Source: Propionibacteriaceae bacterium UBA6122
Lineage (GTDB): Bacteria; Actinomycetota; Actinomycetes; Propionibacteriales; Propionibacteriaceae
DNA: 27,615 nucleotides
Direction: 5' to 3'
Assembly: GCA_002428365.1 (NCBI GenBank)
Contig: DIVW01000029.1
Coordinates: 9,100 to 36,714, forward strand
Position numbers and translations under genes: made by a program. This document shows, in pieces, positions 6,476 to 14,113 of this stretch (positions are counted from its first letter, which is position 1; the number at the start of each line of letters is the position of its first letter). Under the pieces are notes generated by a model. It was given only the letters and a program-made list of their open reading frames with translations, was not told the origin of the DNA and ran no database searches.

Positions 6476-7438
6476 ATGCCAACCAAGAGTGTCGTGGTCG
6501 CTGCGCCGCGCGGGTATTGCGCCGGAGTCGATCGGGCTGTGGTGACCGTCGAGAAGGCCCTGGATGCCTATGGGCCGCCGGTTTACGTCCGCAAGCAGAT
6601 CGTGCACAACCGGCATGTGGTTGAAGACCTGGAGGCCCGCGGGGCGGTGTTCGTGGAAGAACTCGCCGAGGTGCCGACCGGAGCAACCGTGGTGTTTTCC
6701 GCCCACGGCGTCTCCCCAGCAGTGCACGCGGAAGCGGCCGCGCGCGGCCTGAAGACGATCGATGCCACTTGTCCGCTGGTGACCAAGGTGCACCATGAGG
6801 TGAAGCGCTTCGCCGATCAAGACCTGCAAATCCTGCTGATCGGTCACGCCGGGCACGAAGAGGTCGAAGGCACCACCGGTGAGGCGCCCGAACGCATCAC
6901 CCTGATTGAGCATCCCGAAGATGTGGACGATCTGGTGATGGCCGATCCGACCAAGGTGGCCTGGCTCACTCAGACCACGTTGAGCGTGGACGAAACCATC
7001 GAGACCGTTTCGCGGATGCGAGCCAAATTCCCGGCGTTGATCGATCCGCCCAGCGACGATATTTGCTACGCCACCCAGAACCGGCAGCAGGCGGTCAAGC
7101 AGATTGCCACCCACTCTGACCTGGTGATCGTGGTCGGCTCGCGCAACTCGTCCAACTCGGTGCGGCTGGTTGAGGTGGCCCTTGATGCGGGTGCCAAAGC
7201 GGCCTACCGGGTCGACAACGCCAAGGAAATCGACCCCGCCTGGTTGGTCGGGGTTGATTCGGTCGGCGTCACCTCGGGGGCTTCGGTGCCGGACGCCCTG
7301 GTGGCTGGGGTGTTGGGTTACCTACAGTCGCAGGGCTTCCCGCCAGCTACTGAGGAGCGGTTGACCGAGGAAAACGTGGTCTTCGCGCTGCCCCCGGAGT
7401 TGCGCAGAGACCTGCGCGATGTCAGCGGCCCCGCCTGA
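6476..7438 (+). CDS. ispH: 4-hydroxy-3-methylbut-2-enyl diphosphate reductase
   Basis: A 320-residue [4Fe-4S] enzyme that performs the last step of the MEP isoprenoid pathway, converting HMBPP to IPP and DMAPP. The three cluster-ligand cysteines are present: C15 in APRGYCAGVDRAV, C99 in DATCPLVTKVH and C197 in DDICYATQNRQ. The substrate-binding stretches VHNRHVVE, FSAHGVSP, GHAGHEEVEG and GSRNSSNSVRL are also intact. The start is the ATG directly after the TAGACT -10 box. A GNAT gene follows 2 nt after the stop. This gene shows the host uses the MEP pathway. Confidence 0.96.
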   Translation: MPTKSVVVAAPRGYCAGVDRAVVTVEKALDAYGPPVYVRKQIVHNRHVVEDLEARGAVFVEELAEVPTGATVVFSAHGVSPAVHAEAAARGLKTIDATCPLVTKVHHEVKRFADQDLQILLIGHAGHEEVEGTTGEAPERITLIEHPEDVDDLVMADPTKVAWLTQTTLSVDETIETVSRMRAKFPALIDPPSDDICYATQNRQQAVKQIATHSDLVIVVGSRNSSNSVRLVEVALDAGAKAAYRVDNAKEIDPAWLVGVDSVGVTSGASVPDALVAGVLGYLQSQGFPPATEERLTEENVVFALPPELRRDLRDVSGPA

Positions 7439-7440
7439 TC

Positions 7441-7971
7441 GTGTTTGCCGAATTTGAGCCGGACGCCCATGGCGAGCCGGTGGCAGCGCTGGTGCGACTG
7501 GCGACCGAGATGGACCTGGACGCCTGCGCCGATTTGGCGCAGCAACGCAACGGCGGCGAACGCGGCACTTGGCGCAGTCGTCTGGCCGTGGATTTGGCCG
7601 ACCCGGAGAAGCTATTGGTTGTCGTCGAGGTTGACGGTGAGGTGGTCGGTCATGCCGGTGCGGGCTGGTTGAGCTTCGATCCGGAACTAGCTGTCAACGT
7701 CAAGGACGGCTGGTATCTGACCGGCGTGGTGGTTGCGCCGTCCCAGCGGCGTCGCGGCCTGGGACGACGGCTGGTGCAGGCCCGGCTGGATTGGTTGGCT
7801 GCTCGCGCTGACCGCGCGTGGTATTTCGCCGCGGCGGCGAATCAGGCCTCGCTGCGACTGCATCGAGAGTTGGGCTTCAGCGAGGTCACCCGCAGCTTCG
7901 AGGTGCCCGGGGTGAGTTTCACTGGTGGGGTCGGCGTGCTTTGCGTCCACCATTTGCCGACCCCAGCCTGA
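7441..7971 (+). CDS. GNAT-family N-acetyltransferase
   Basis: A 176-residue protein with the acetyl-CoA binding motif A at ~94-112 (LTGVVVAPSQRRRGLGRRLVQ, with the QRRRGLG loop), followed by AWYFAAAANQASLRLHRELGF, the usual motif B ending in an H-x-x-L-G-F turn. This fits small-molecule or protein N-terminal acetyltransferases; the substrate is unknown. The GTG at 7441 begins 2 nt after the ispH stop and no Shine-Dalgarno is visible, so translation probably depends on ispH. The last bases of the gene form half of a hairpin with the stop codon in its loop. It converges with ilvA. Confidence 0.82.
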   Translation: MFAEFEPDAHGEPVAALVRLATEMDLDACADLAQQRNGGERGTWRSRLAVDLADPEKLLVVVEVDGEVVGHAGAGWLSFDPELAVNVKDGWYLTGVVVAPSQRRRGLGRRLVQARLDWLAARADRAWYFAAAANQASLRLHRELGFSEVTRSFEVPGVSFTGGVGVLCVHHLPTPA

Positions 7972-7977
7972 GGCTGG
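7963..7977. terminator. Short hairpin between convergent GNAT and ilvA genes
   Basis: CCAGCC-TGA-GGCTGG is a 6-bp GC stem with the GNAT stop codon as its 3-nt loop, 8 bases from the end of ilvA. There is no T tract on either side, so intrinsic termination is only plausible. Confidence 0.35.
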
Positions 7978-7984
7978 CGCAGCG

Positions 7985-9226
7985 TTAAACCAGGAAGCGG
8001 TAGAACGGGCTGTCGGAGGAAACGACCTCGAAGGTGATCGGGCTGGCCTCCAGGCGGGCGATGAAGTCGCCCAGGGTGGTCGGATCACCAAGCTCGATGC
8101 CAACCAGGGCCGGGCCGGTTTCGCGGTTGCTGCGCTTGACGTACTCGAAGTGAGTGATGTCGTCTTCGGCGCCGAGCACTTCGTCGAGGAAGCGGCGCAG
8201 CGCACCGGGCTCCTGGGGGAAGTTCACCAGGAAGTAATGCTTGCGACCTTCATAGACCAGGGACCGTTCGATGATTTCGGAGTAGCGGGAGATGTCGTTG
8301 TTGCCGCCTGAAATGATGACCACGACCGTCGATTCAGGTTCTGGACGGAACAGGCCGAGGGCGGCGGCGGCCAAGGCGCCAGCGGGTTCGCTGACGATGC
8401 CTTCGGTTTGGTAGAGCGCCAGCATTTCCGAGCAGATCCGCCCGGTCGGCACCTGGTACAGCTCGGGCGAATGCTTAGCGACGACCCCGTGGGTCAACTC
8501 GCCCACCCGGCGCACAGCCGCGCCGTCGACGAAGGTGTCGATCTCGGCCAGGTCGACCGGATGCCCGGCGGCTAGGGCGGCGGCCATCGAGGCGGCTTCG
8601 GCCGGTTCAGCGCCGATCACCCTGGTTTCGGGGTGACGTTCGGCCAGCCAGGTGAGGCAGCCGGAGATCATGCCACCACCACCGACCGGGATCACCAGCG
8701 CATCTGGGGCGTAGCCGAACTGGTCGACGATTTCGGCAGCAACGGTGCCCTGACCGGCGATCGTGTCGGCGTGGTCAAATGCCGGCACCACGACTGCGCC
8801 GGTAGCGGCAGCTTCGGCCAGCGATGCGGCGGCGGCTTCGTCGTAGCTGTCGCCGGTGACCACCAGCTCGATCATGCCTTCGCCGACGCTGCGAATGCGA
8901 TCACGCTTCTGGCGAGGAGTAGTGGCCGGGACGAAAATGCGTCCGCGAATGCCCAGCTTGGCGCAGGCGAACGCGACCCCTTGGGCGTGGTTCCCGGCTG
9001 AAGCGCAGATGACGCCAGCAGCTCGCTCTTCTTCGCTGAGTTGCGACATCAGGTTGTAGGCGCCGCGGATCTTGTAGGAGCGCACCGGTTGCAGGTCTTC
9101 GCGCTTCAACCACACGTAGGCGCCGGTGGCGGCACTAAGCCGCTCATTCAGCTGCAGCGGCGTGCGGGCCACCACGTCGACCAGACGGAGGGCGGCGTCA
9201 TCGACGGCCTTGGCATCAATCATCAC
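7985..9226 (-). CDS. ilvA: Threonine ammonia-lyase (threonine deaminase)
   Basis: A fold-type II PLP enzyme of ~413 residues that deaminates threonine to 2-oxobutanoate, the first step towards isoleucine. Seen: the PLP lysine K52 in VRSYKIRGAYN, the SAGNHAQG substrate loop (~77-83), the phosphate-binding GGGG (182-185), and a C-terminal regulatory ACT-like domain (~328-413; HYFLVNFPQEPGALRRFLDEV). Its length fits the short biosynthetic form with one regulatory domain, so feedback inhibition by isoleucine is expected; this is family knowledge. Two starts are adjacent: GTG at 9226 and ATG at 9223. The DUF4287 gene lies 67 bases upstream on the same strand. No leader peptide or T-box was recognised. 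Confidence 0.92.
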   Translation of the reverse strand: MMIDAKAVDDAALRLVDVVARTPLQLNERLSAATGAYVWLKREDLQPVRSYKIRGAYNLMSQLSEEERAAGVICASAGNHAQGVAFACAKLGIRGRIFVPATTPRQKRDRIRSVGEGMIELVVTGDSYDEAAAASLAEAAATGAVVVPAFDHADTIAGQGTVAAEIVDQFGYAPDALVIPVGGGGMISGCLTWLAERHPETRVIGAEPAEAASMAAALAAGHPVDLAEIDTFVDGAAVRRVGELTHGVVAKHSPELYQVPTGRICSEMLALYQTEGIVSEPAGALAAAALGLFRPEPESTVVVIISGGNNDISRYSEIIERSLVYEGRKHYFLVNFPQEPGALRRFLDEVLGAEDDITHFEYVKRSNRETGPALVGIELGDPTTLGDFIARLEASPITFEVVSSDSPFYRFLV

Positions 9227-9293
9227 TGGCTCATTGTGTCATTGGCGCCGCTCGTTAGGGCGAACGCGTAACGCTGCCAGCTTTTTGGGGCGC

Positions 9294-9584
9294 CTACGCG
9301 TTGGGGTTAGTGGCCGCGCCTTCCAACCAGAGCGTGTCGGTGGCGTCGGCATGCGCACCGCCGGAGTCCACGTGGCGAGCCTCGATGGCTGGACCTTTGG
9401 TGATCACGTGCACCAACGCCATCGCGTGGCCGCGCCCTAGGCCGTAGTCCTCGGCCAGCCAGGCGATGATCGGGGTGGCCTTAGTGCCGGGGCCGAAGTC
9501 TTTGGCTCTTGCCTGCTCGATGAATTGCCGCGGCGTGAGCCCGGTCTTCTGTTCGATGTTGTCGAGATAAGCCTGGAATGACAT
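9294..9584 (-). CDS. DUF4287 domain protein
   Basis: A 96-residue protein whose first ~62 residues match the DUF4287 pattern: MSFQAYLDNIEQKTGLTPRQ, then IIAWLAEDYGLGRGHAMALVHV. The family is widespread in actinobacteria and of unknown function, and it is sometimes linked to DUF5655 domains, which are absent here. The ~30-residue tail is not conserved-looking. AGGAGAT, ending 4 nt before the ATG at 9584, is a strong ribosome binding site and fixes the start. It is upstream of ilvA on the same strand, but I see no functional reason for the pairing. Confidence 0.78.
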   Translation of the reverse strand: MSFQAYLDNIEQKTGLTPRQFIEQARAKDFGPGTKATPIIAWLAEDYGLGRGHAMALVHVITKGPAIEARHVDSGGAHADATDTLWLEGAATNPNA

Positions 9585-9764
9585 GTGATCTCCTGCCGAG
9601 TTCCCGCTGCCACGCTAACCATCCGATGCCGAGCGGGGAATGCGCAGTACTGAGGACGTTATGAGCCAGCAAGGGTCAGACCGCGAGATTCCCCGCATGG
9701 AGTGCCGGCCAACGCCGAGTGGGTCGCTACCTTTGGCATCAGTTACGAGGAGAACGGACCAGCT

Positions 9765-10295
9765 ATGGCGTCAACCCCGGTGAGGCATGACCGGGCAACC
9801 GTCATCCTGCACTGGTTGCTCGCGGCCGCTGTGACCAGCTCGTTGGTGCTTGGTTTCGTGGCGTCCCGCAGTGTTGGCCCGGCCGAGCGATCAGGGCTGC
9901 TGTTGCTGCACATCGACTTGGGGATAGCCACCCTGGTGATCAGCAGCATCCGGGCCTTCTGGTGGTGGCGGGGCAAACGTGAGCTGGAGTCGGCTAGTCC
10001 GGAGGGCTGGCAGCGAGCGACTCAGAAGGTGGTTTACGGGTTGCTGACTTTGCTGCCGCTCGGACTAGCGGCTAGTGGTACTGGCATGTTGATGACTTCG
10101 GGGATAGCCCAGGTTGCCACCGGCGGATTGGTTGAAGGGCCTCATCTAGGGCACCTGATAGCGGCCTTTCTGATGATTGCCCTTGCCGGCGTGCATATCG
10201 GTGCCGTGATGTACCACCAGCTGAAACTCCGCGAGCCGGTGGTGGCCAGGATGGTGCTCGATCGGAGTGCCGCGAAACCACGAAGCACTGCTTGA
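9765..10295 (+). CDS. Cytochrome b561-like membrane protein
   Basis: A 176-residue four-helix membrane protein of the prokaryotic cytochrome b561 / hydrogenase-type b-cytochrome superfamily. Histidines at the expected places are visible: RHDRATVILHWLLAAAVTSSLV (helix 1), LLLLHIDLGIATLVI (helix 2) and ALAGVHIGAVMYHQLK (helix 4). These would bind two b hemes for transmembrane electron transfer, for example from quinol. The ATG at 9765 is preferred over an upstream in-frame ATG at 9702, because GAGGAGAA (9747-9754) sits 10 nt before it and homologues begin close to the RHDxxTxxLHW motif. No partner dehydrogenase or reductase is nearby. Confidence 0.82.
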   Translation: MASTPVRHDRATVILHWLLAAAVTSSLVLGFVASRSVGPAERSGLLLLHIDLGIATLVISSIRAFWWWRGKRELESASPEGWQRATQKVVYGLLTLLPLGLAASGTGMLMTSGIAQVATGGLVEGPHLGHLIAAFLMIALAGVHIGAVMYHQLKLREPVVARMVLDRSAAKPRSTA

Positions 10296-10345
10296 ACAGT
10301 TCAAGCTTCCCCCACCCCCGAGCGGAATTTCGCGGCGGGAGGGGG
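10291..10345. terminator. Palindrome and C-rich/G-rich inverted repeat between convergent genes
   Basis: CTTGAACAGTTCAAG (10291-10305) is a perfect 6-bp inverted repeat containing the cytochrome stop codon. It is followed by a C-rich run (10308-10320) and a G-rich run (CGGGAGGGGG, ~10336-10345) able to pair across an AT-containing loop. It lies just before the rmuC stop and is a possible bidirectional terminator, although it lacks a T tract. Confidence 0.35.
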
Positions 10346-10361
10346 CGATTGCTGCGGTCAG

Positions 10362-11816
10362 CTACGCGGTCTGGCTGGCCGACTTGGGCCGCGGTGCATC
10401 GGCAGCAACAAGGTCTAGCAGCGAAGGATCGCCAGCCACCGAATCCAACTCGGCAGCAGCTTCGGAGCGGGTCCGTCCGATCATCGGCGTGATCGAGGCG
10501 GCATCTTCAACTAGTTCGGCTGCCGTCAGCGAACGCACCCCGGGATCGACCGGGTTGACGTGCTCCAGTTCCTTGTCGGTGACCTTCAACTCGCGCAGTT
10601 TGCGGGCGGTCGGGAACACCCGACCTTCGATGGAACCCACAGCGTCGTTGTAGGCGCCGACCGCGCTGGTGAGCGAGCGGCCGACCTTGTCGAAGTGCTT
10701 GCCCAAGTTGCCCAACCGGTCGTAAAGCTCGCGGCTGACGTCGAGCACCTGCTGAGCCGACTCGGCGAGCGCAACCTGGCGCCAGGAGTAGGAGACCGCC
10801 CGCAGTAGCCCGATCAGCGATCGCGGAGTGGCCAACACCACATTCCGCTCGGCCGCATATTCGTCGAGTGCGGGCAGCTGCTGATACGCCGCTGCCGCCA
10901 GCGCCTCGCTGCCGATAAAGAGCACCACGAACTCCGGCGTCGCACCGCCAGCCTTGTAATAGTCCTTGCCGGAAAGCTGATTGATGTGGGTCTGGACGTT
11001 CTTGCCGAACAGCACCAGCAGCCGATCCCGCTCGGCCGGAACTTCGGTCTCCTGGGCCTCGAGGAAGGCGCTCAATGGCACTTTGGAATCGACGTAGAGG
11101 TAGCGATCTTCGCCGAGCATCACCTTCATGTCGGGACGGATCGTCGATCCAGCGGTGGTCTGAGTGGTCTGCTGCAACTCGAAATCACAGTGCTCGACCA
11201 TGCCGGCCAACTCGACGGCGCGTTTGAGCTGCATCTCGCCCCACGACCCGCGGATCTGGGGTTTGCGCAGGGCGGTCACCAGCGCAGCGGTCTCTTTGCG
11301 CAGGCTCTCGCCGGTGAGCCGCACCTCGGACACCTGGCTGCGCAGTTCGGAGGCCATTTGCACCCGCTGCTTCTCCACGTCGGTGATGCGATCGTTGAAC
11401 TTCTCCAGGCTCTCTTTCACCGGGGCCAAGAGCTGGGCCGTCGCCTGCTGCCGCAGTGCGGCCGACGCGTCGAGCTTTCGCTCCTGAGCTTCGATGGTCT
11501 CTGCCGAGAGAGCTTTGAATTGGTTGACTAATTGCTCCCGGTCAGCGGCGATCTCACTGGCCCGCGACACCGCAGCGTCCCGCTGGGCGATGGCGCCGGC
11601 GACTGCCGCGCGGGCCTCGGACAGTGACGCCCCGGCCTCGGCGGCGTCGGCCCGTGCCTGCGCTACCGCAGCATCGGCTTGGGCCACTTGCGCCCGAACC
11701 CGCTCGATTTCGGCTGTCTGCTCTGAAACCTGCTTGCCCTGCTGGGCGCGCGACAGCACCCAAGCGACGATCGCGCCGAGGGCGATGCCGACTACCAACC
11801 ACGCTAGGAAGTCCAT
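10362..11816 (-). CDS. rmuC: DNA recombination protein RmuC homologue
   Basis: A 484-residue protein with an N-terminal membrane anchor (~3-22, FLAWLVVGIALGAIVAWVL), a long alanine- and glutamate-rich coiled coil (~28-175), and the RmuC nuclease-like domain beginning at KPQIRGSWGEMQLKRAVELAGM (~185-206). Downstream conserved pieces include RPDMKVML, DSKVPLSAFLEA, FIGSEALAAAAY and SYSWRQVALAESAQQV. In E. coli RmuC limits recombination at short inverted repeats; its exact biochemistry is unsettled. The ATG at 11816 begins directly with the anchor; longer in-frame versions would add an unrelated N-terminus and overlap the upstream small gene. It is convergent with the cytochrome gene. Confidence 0.9.
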   Translation of the reverse strand: MDFLAWLVVGIALGAIVAWVLSRAQQGKQVSEQTAEIERVRAQVAQADAAVAQARADAAEAGASLSEARAAVAGAIAQRDAAVSRASEIAADREQLVNQFKALSAETIEAQERKLDASAALRQQATAQLLAPVKESLEKFNDRITDVEKQRVQMASELRSQVSEVRLTGESLRKETAALVTALRKPQIRGSWGEMQLKRAVELAGMVEHCDFELQQTTQTTAGSTIRPDMKVMLGEDRYLYVDSKVPLSAFLEAQETEVPAERDRLLVLFGKNVQTHINQLSGKDYYKAGGATPEFVVLFIGSEALAAAAYQQLPALDEYAAERNVVLATPRSLIGLLRAVSYSWRQVALAESAQQVLDVSRELYDRLGNLGKHFDKVGRSLTSAVGAYNDAVGSIEGRVFPTARKLRELKVTDKELEHVNPVDPGVRSLTAAELVEDAASITPMIGRTRSEAAAELDSVAGDPSLLDLVAADAPRPKSASQTA

Positions 11817-11901
11817 GTAACCGATGATCGCAGGCCGCTGTGACAGTTTCCCCACGGCTGGCCGATGGTCGGTCAAGTGACGCCGGGTAGCCTCGTCGTG
11901 A

Positions 11902-12099
11902 TCAGTCGGGCAGCGCAGCGATGAGCTCGCGCAGTTCGGCGATTCTGGCGTAGGCGGTGTGAGTGCGCTGGGCCACTTCGGGAATGCGCTCCCAATCGAG
12001 GGGCAGGTCTTCGGCAAGGTCGTGCAGATCCAGCTTGAGTTGGCCCGCTGAGAAAGTCAGATTCCGCAGCTCCTTCTCCAGCCCCTCCCGTTCGCTCAT
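11902..12099 (-). CDS. Rop-like small helical protein (PF05082 / CCE_0567 type)
   Basis: A 65-residue, almost entirely helical protein with heptad character. The stretch LKLDLHDLAEDLPLDWERIPEVA (read here as LKLDLHDLAE at 21-30 and DLPLDWERIP at 31-40) resembles the Rop-like family, whose known members lie in cyanobacterial and proteobacterial nif regions and form metal-binding helical bundles (CCE_0567). No nif gene is in view, so the role here is unknown. The ATG at 12099 is fixed by GGAAGGGAA ending 4 nt upstream; a longer in-frame reading from 12195 would cross this site. It lies 85 bases upstream of rmuC on the same strand. Confidence 0.7.
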   Translation of the reverse strand: MSEREGLEKELRNLTFSAGQLKLDLHDLAEDLPLDWERIPEVAQRTHTAYARIAELRELIAALPD

Positions 12100-12283
12100 G
12101 GCGTTCCCTTCCGAATTGCGGCCCGCATTTTGGGCGTCCTCCTTGATCCTCCTCATCCCGGCCGAGGCCTGACAAGGGGTCGCCAAGCTCGTCACACGGA
12201 CGTCACACCGGCAGGCAGTGCCCTGGCGAGCGCCGCTGACGCAGCTGATATGAGAGGCTCGAACACCAGCAGAAAGGACGGAC

Positions 12284-12805
12284 GTGACTCAGCAGCACCC
12301 ACCTAGACCAGACCCGCCAGCGGGACTAGTCGAACTGCCTGGTTCCGGGTTGGCTGCCTACCATCGTCGGGGCGCCCAGCGTTGGCGATGGATAGTGGTC
12401 GGTCTGCTGGTGCTCATCGCGATCACGATTCTGGCCAGCACCGTGCCGCTGCTCACTGGATCGGTGGCCGACGTCATCGTCCTGTTGGTGATGGTGGCGC
12501 TGTTGGCGGCAATCGCCAGCACCCAGGCGATCGTTGCCCTGCACGGCTCAGCCCCAGTGTTGACCCTCGATGAGGAGCGGTTGGTTCTGCACCTACCGTT
12601 CAATCGGGCTCAGGTGCGGCTGGATTCCATCACCAAGGTGACCCAGCTGCGCCGTGACCTGCTGATCGAGGCTGCTGGCGGCATTGAACGCCACGGACGC
12701 ATCACCCGGGCTCGCTGGCTGCCTATCGATGGCGCCTCGTCGCTGACGGTCGACCGGGCGGCCTTGGCCGAGTACATCAGGCGCCGCGCTGGACTGGCTG
12801 ACTGA
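12284..12805 (+). CDS. Membrane protein with two helices and a PH-like cytoplasmic domain
   Basis: A 173-residue protein of unknown function. A proline-rich N-terminus is followed by a basic patch (RRGAQRWRW, ~28-36), two membrane helices (~36-56 and ~62-86), and a ~85-residue beta-rich domain starting at APVLTLDEERLVLHLPFNRAQVRLDSI. The strand pattern, with R-x-x-x-I-T-x-V, resembles bacterial PH-like membrane proteins, but no family is certain. GTG at 12284 is preceded by AGAAAGGACGG (12271-12281), a good ribosome binding site. It is divergent from the Rop-like gene across 184 bases and 51 bases upstream of the aminopeptidase gene. Confidence 0.72.
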   Translation: MTQQHPPRPDPPAGLVELPGSGLAAYHRRGAQRWRWIVVGLLVLIAITILASTVPLLTGSVADVIVLLVMVALLAAIASTQAIVALHGSAPVLTLDEERLVLHLPFNRAQVRLDSITKVTQLRRDLLIEAAGGIERHGRITRARWLPIDGASSLTVDRAALAEYIRRRAGLAD

Positions 12806-12843
12806 GTTCGGCGAGCAGCACCGTAGGCGCCGAGGTCGGGGTG

Positions 12844-12849
12844 CAAACT
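12844..12849 (+). promoter_or_regulatory. Probable -10 box of the M18 aminopeptidase gene
   Basis: CAAACT is followed by a 7-nt spacer and the ATG at 12857, with no Shine-Dalgarno. It is a CANNNT variant of the -10 pattern seen before several other starts in this window. Confidence 0.4.
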
Positions 12850-12856
12850 GGACGCC

Positions 12857-14110
12857 ATGAACGCCGTCGACAACATCAACGACCTGGCCGCCTTCGTGGC
12901 TGCGTCCCCGTCCAGTTATCACGCGGTCGCCGAAGTGGCCCGACGCCTCGCTGTGGCCGGCTTCGCCGAACAGCGCGAGGCTGATTCCTGGCTCGGCCTG
13001 AGTGCCGGCTATGTGATTCGCGATGGCGCGATCATCGCCTGGCGCCTGCCCGCAGCACCGGACGGGCCGGTCGGCTTCCGCGTCGTCGGTGCCCACACCG
13101 ATTCGCCGGGCTTCAAACTCAAGCCGCAGCCCTCGGCCTACGCCTTCGGCTTCGCCCAGGCTGCGATGGAGGTCTACGGCGGCCCGCTGCTCAACTCCTG
13201 GCTCGATCGCGAGTTTGGGCTAGCTGGACGGGTGGTGCTCCGCTCCGGTGAAGTGCGGCTGGTCAGCACCGAGTCTTGGCTGCGCATCCCGCAGCTGGCA
13301 CCCCATCTTGATCGCAGCGTCAACGAAGGCCTGCACCTAGACAGGCAGGCGCACCTGAAGCCGATTTATGCCACCGGCGCTGGCGATCTGCTGGCCGGGG
13401 TGGCCGCCAACCTTGGCGTCCATGCCGATGAGATCGACGGCTTCGACCTGTTCGCCGCGGTCAGTGAGGCACCCGCGGTAATCGGCCTGGCCAAGGAGTT
13501 CCTCGCCTCGCCGCGCCTGGACAATCTCTCCAGCGTGCACGCCGGGCTGGTTGCGCTGTTGGCCGCCGAGGCCGCCGATCAAGTTCAGGTGCTGGCCTGC
13601 TTCGATCACGAGGAGATCGGCAGCGATTCGCGCAGCGGTGCGGCCGGTCCATTCCTGGAAGACGTGTTGGGTCGCCTGGCCGCCGCGCTTGGTTGGGACG
13701 GCGATGCCCGGTCAGTGGCGATTGCCAAGTCGTTCATGATTTCGGCCGACGCGGGGCACTCGCTGCACCCCAACTACCCGGGGCTACACGACCCCGATCA
13801 CCAGCCGGTGCTGAACGCTGGCCCACTGCTGAAGGTGAACGCGAACCAGCGCTACACCACCGAAGGCCCAGGCACAGCCCGCTGGCTGCGAATCTGCCGG
13901 GAAGCCGGCGTGCCCACCCAGCCGTTCGTCTCCAACAACTCGGTGCCGTGTGGCTCGACCATCGGACCGCTGTCGGCCACCCGCTTGGGCATCGAGAGCA
14001 TCGACGTCGGCGTCCCGCTGTTGAGCATGCACTCGGCTCGCGAGCTTTGTGGGGTGGCGGACGCAGCCTGGTTGGCAGCGGCGTTGGGGGCCTTCTACTC
14101 CGGGGCCTGA
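12857..14110 (+). CDS. apeB: M18-family aminopeptidase
   Basis: A 417-residue metalloaminopeptidase of normal length for bacterial M18 enzymes. Expected dizinc-site residues are visible: H80 and D82 in GAHTDSPGFKLKP, D222 in PRLDN, E252/E253 in CFDHEEIGSDS, D298 in SADAGHSLHPNY and H392 in LSMHSARE. GGPLLNSWLDRE (~108-119) and VNANQRYTTEGPGTA (~327-341) are further family signatures. It releases N-terminal residues from peptides in the cytoplasm, with acidic or neutral residues preferred in characterised members. It ends 3 bases from the convergent serine hydrolase gene, and both stops are compactly placed without a visible terminator. Confidence 0.93.
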   Translation: MNAVDNINDLAAFVAASPSSYHAVAEVARRLAVAGFAEQREADSWLGLSAGYVIRDGAIIAWRLPAAPDGPVGFRVVGAHTDSPGFKLKPQPSAYAFGFAQAAMEVYGGPLLNSWLDREFGLAGRVVLRSGEVRLVSTESWLRIPQLAPHLDRSVNEGLHLDRQAHLKPIYATGAGDLLAGVAANLGVHADEIDGFDLFAAVSEAPAVIGLAKEFLASPRLDNLSSVHAGLVALLAAEAADQVQVLACFDHEEIGSDSRSGAAGPFLEDVLGRLAAALGWDGDARSVAIAKSFMISADAGHSLHPNYPGLHDPDHQPVLNAGPLLKVNANQRYTTEGPGTARWLRICREAGVPTQPFVSNNSVPCGSTIGPLSATRLGIESIDVGVPLLSMHSARELCGVADAAWLAAALGAFYSGA

Positions 14111-14113
14111 GCG

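Noticed and set aside
5527..6624. 365-codon plus-strand open frame opposite xseA and into ispH
   Set aside because: It overlaps two certain genes and their shared promoters; the translation shows no domain.
9661..9783. Short plus-strand frame of 40 codons overlapping the cytochrome b561 start
   Set aside because: No clear ribosome binding site and no structured or conserved-looking sequence; a leader peptide role cannot be supported.
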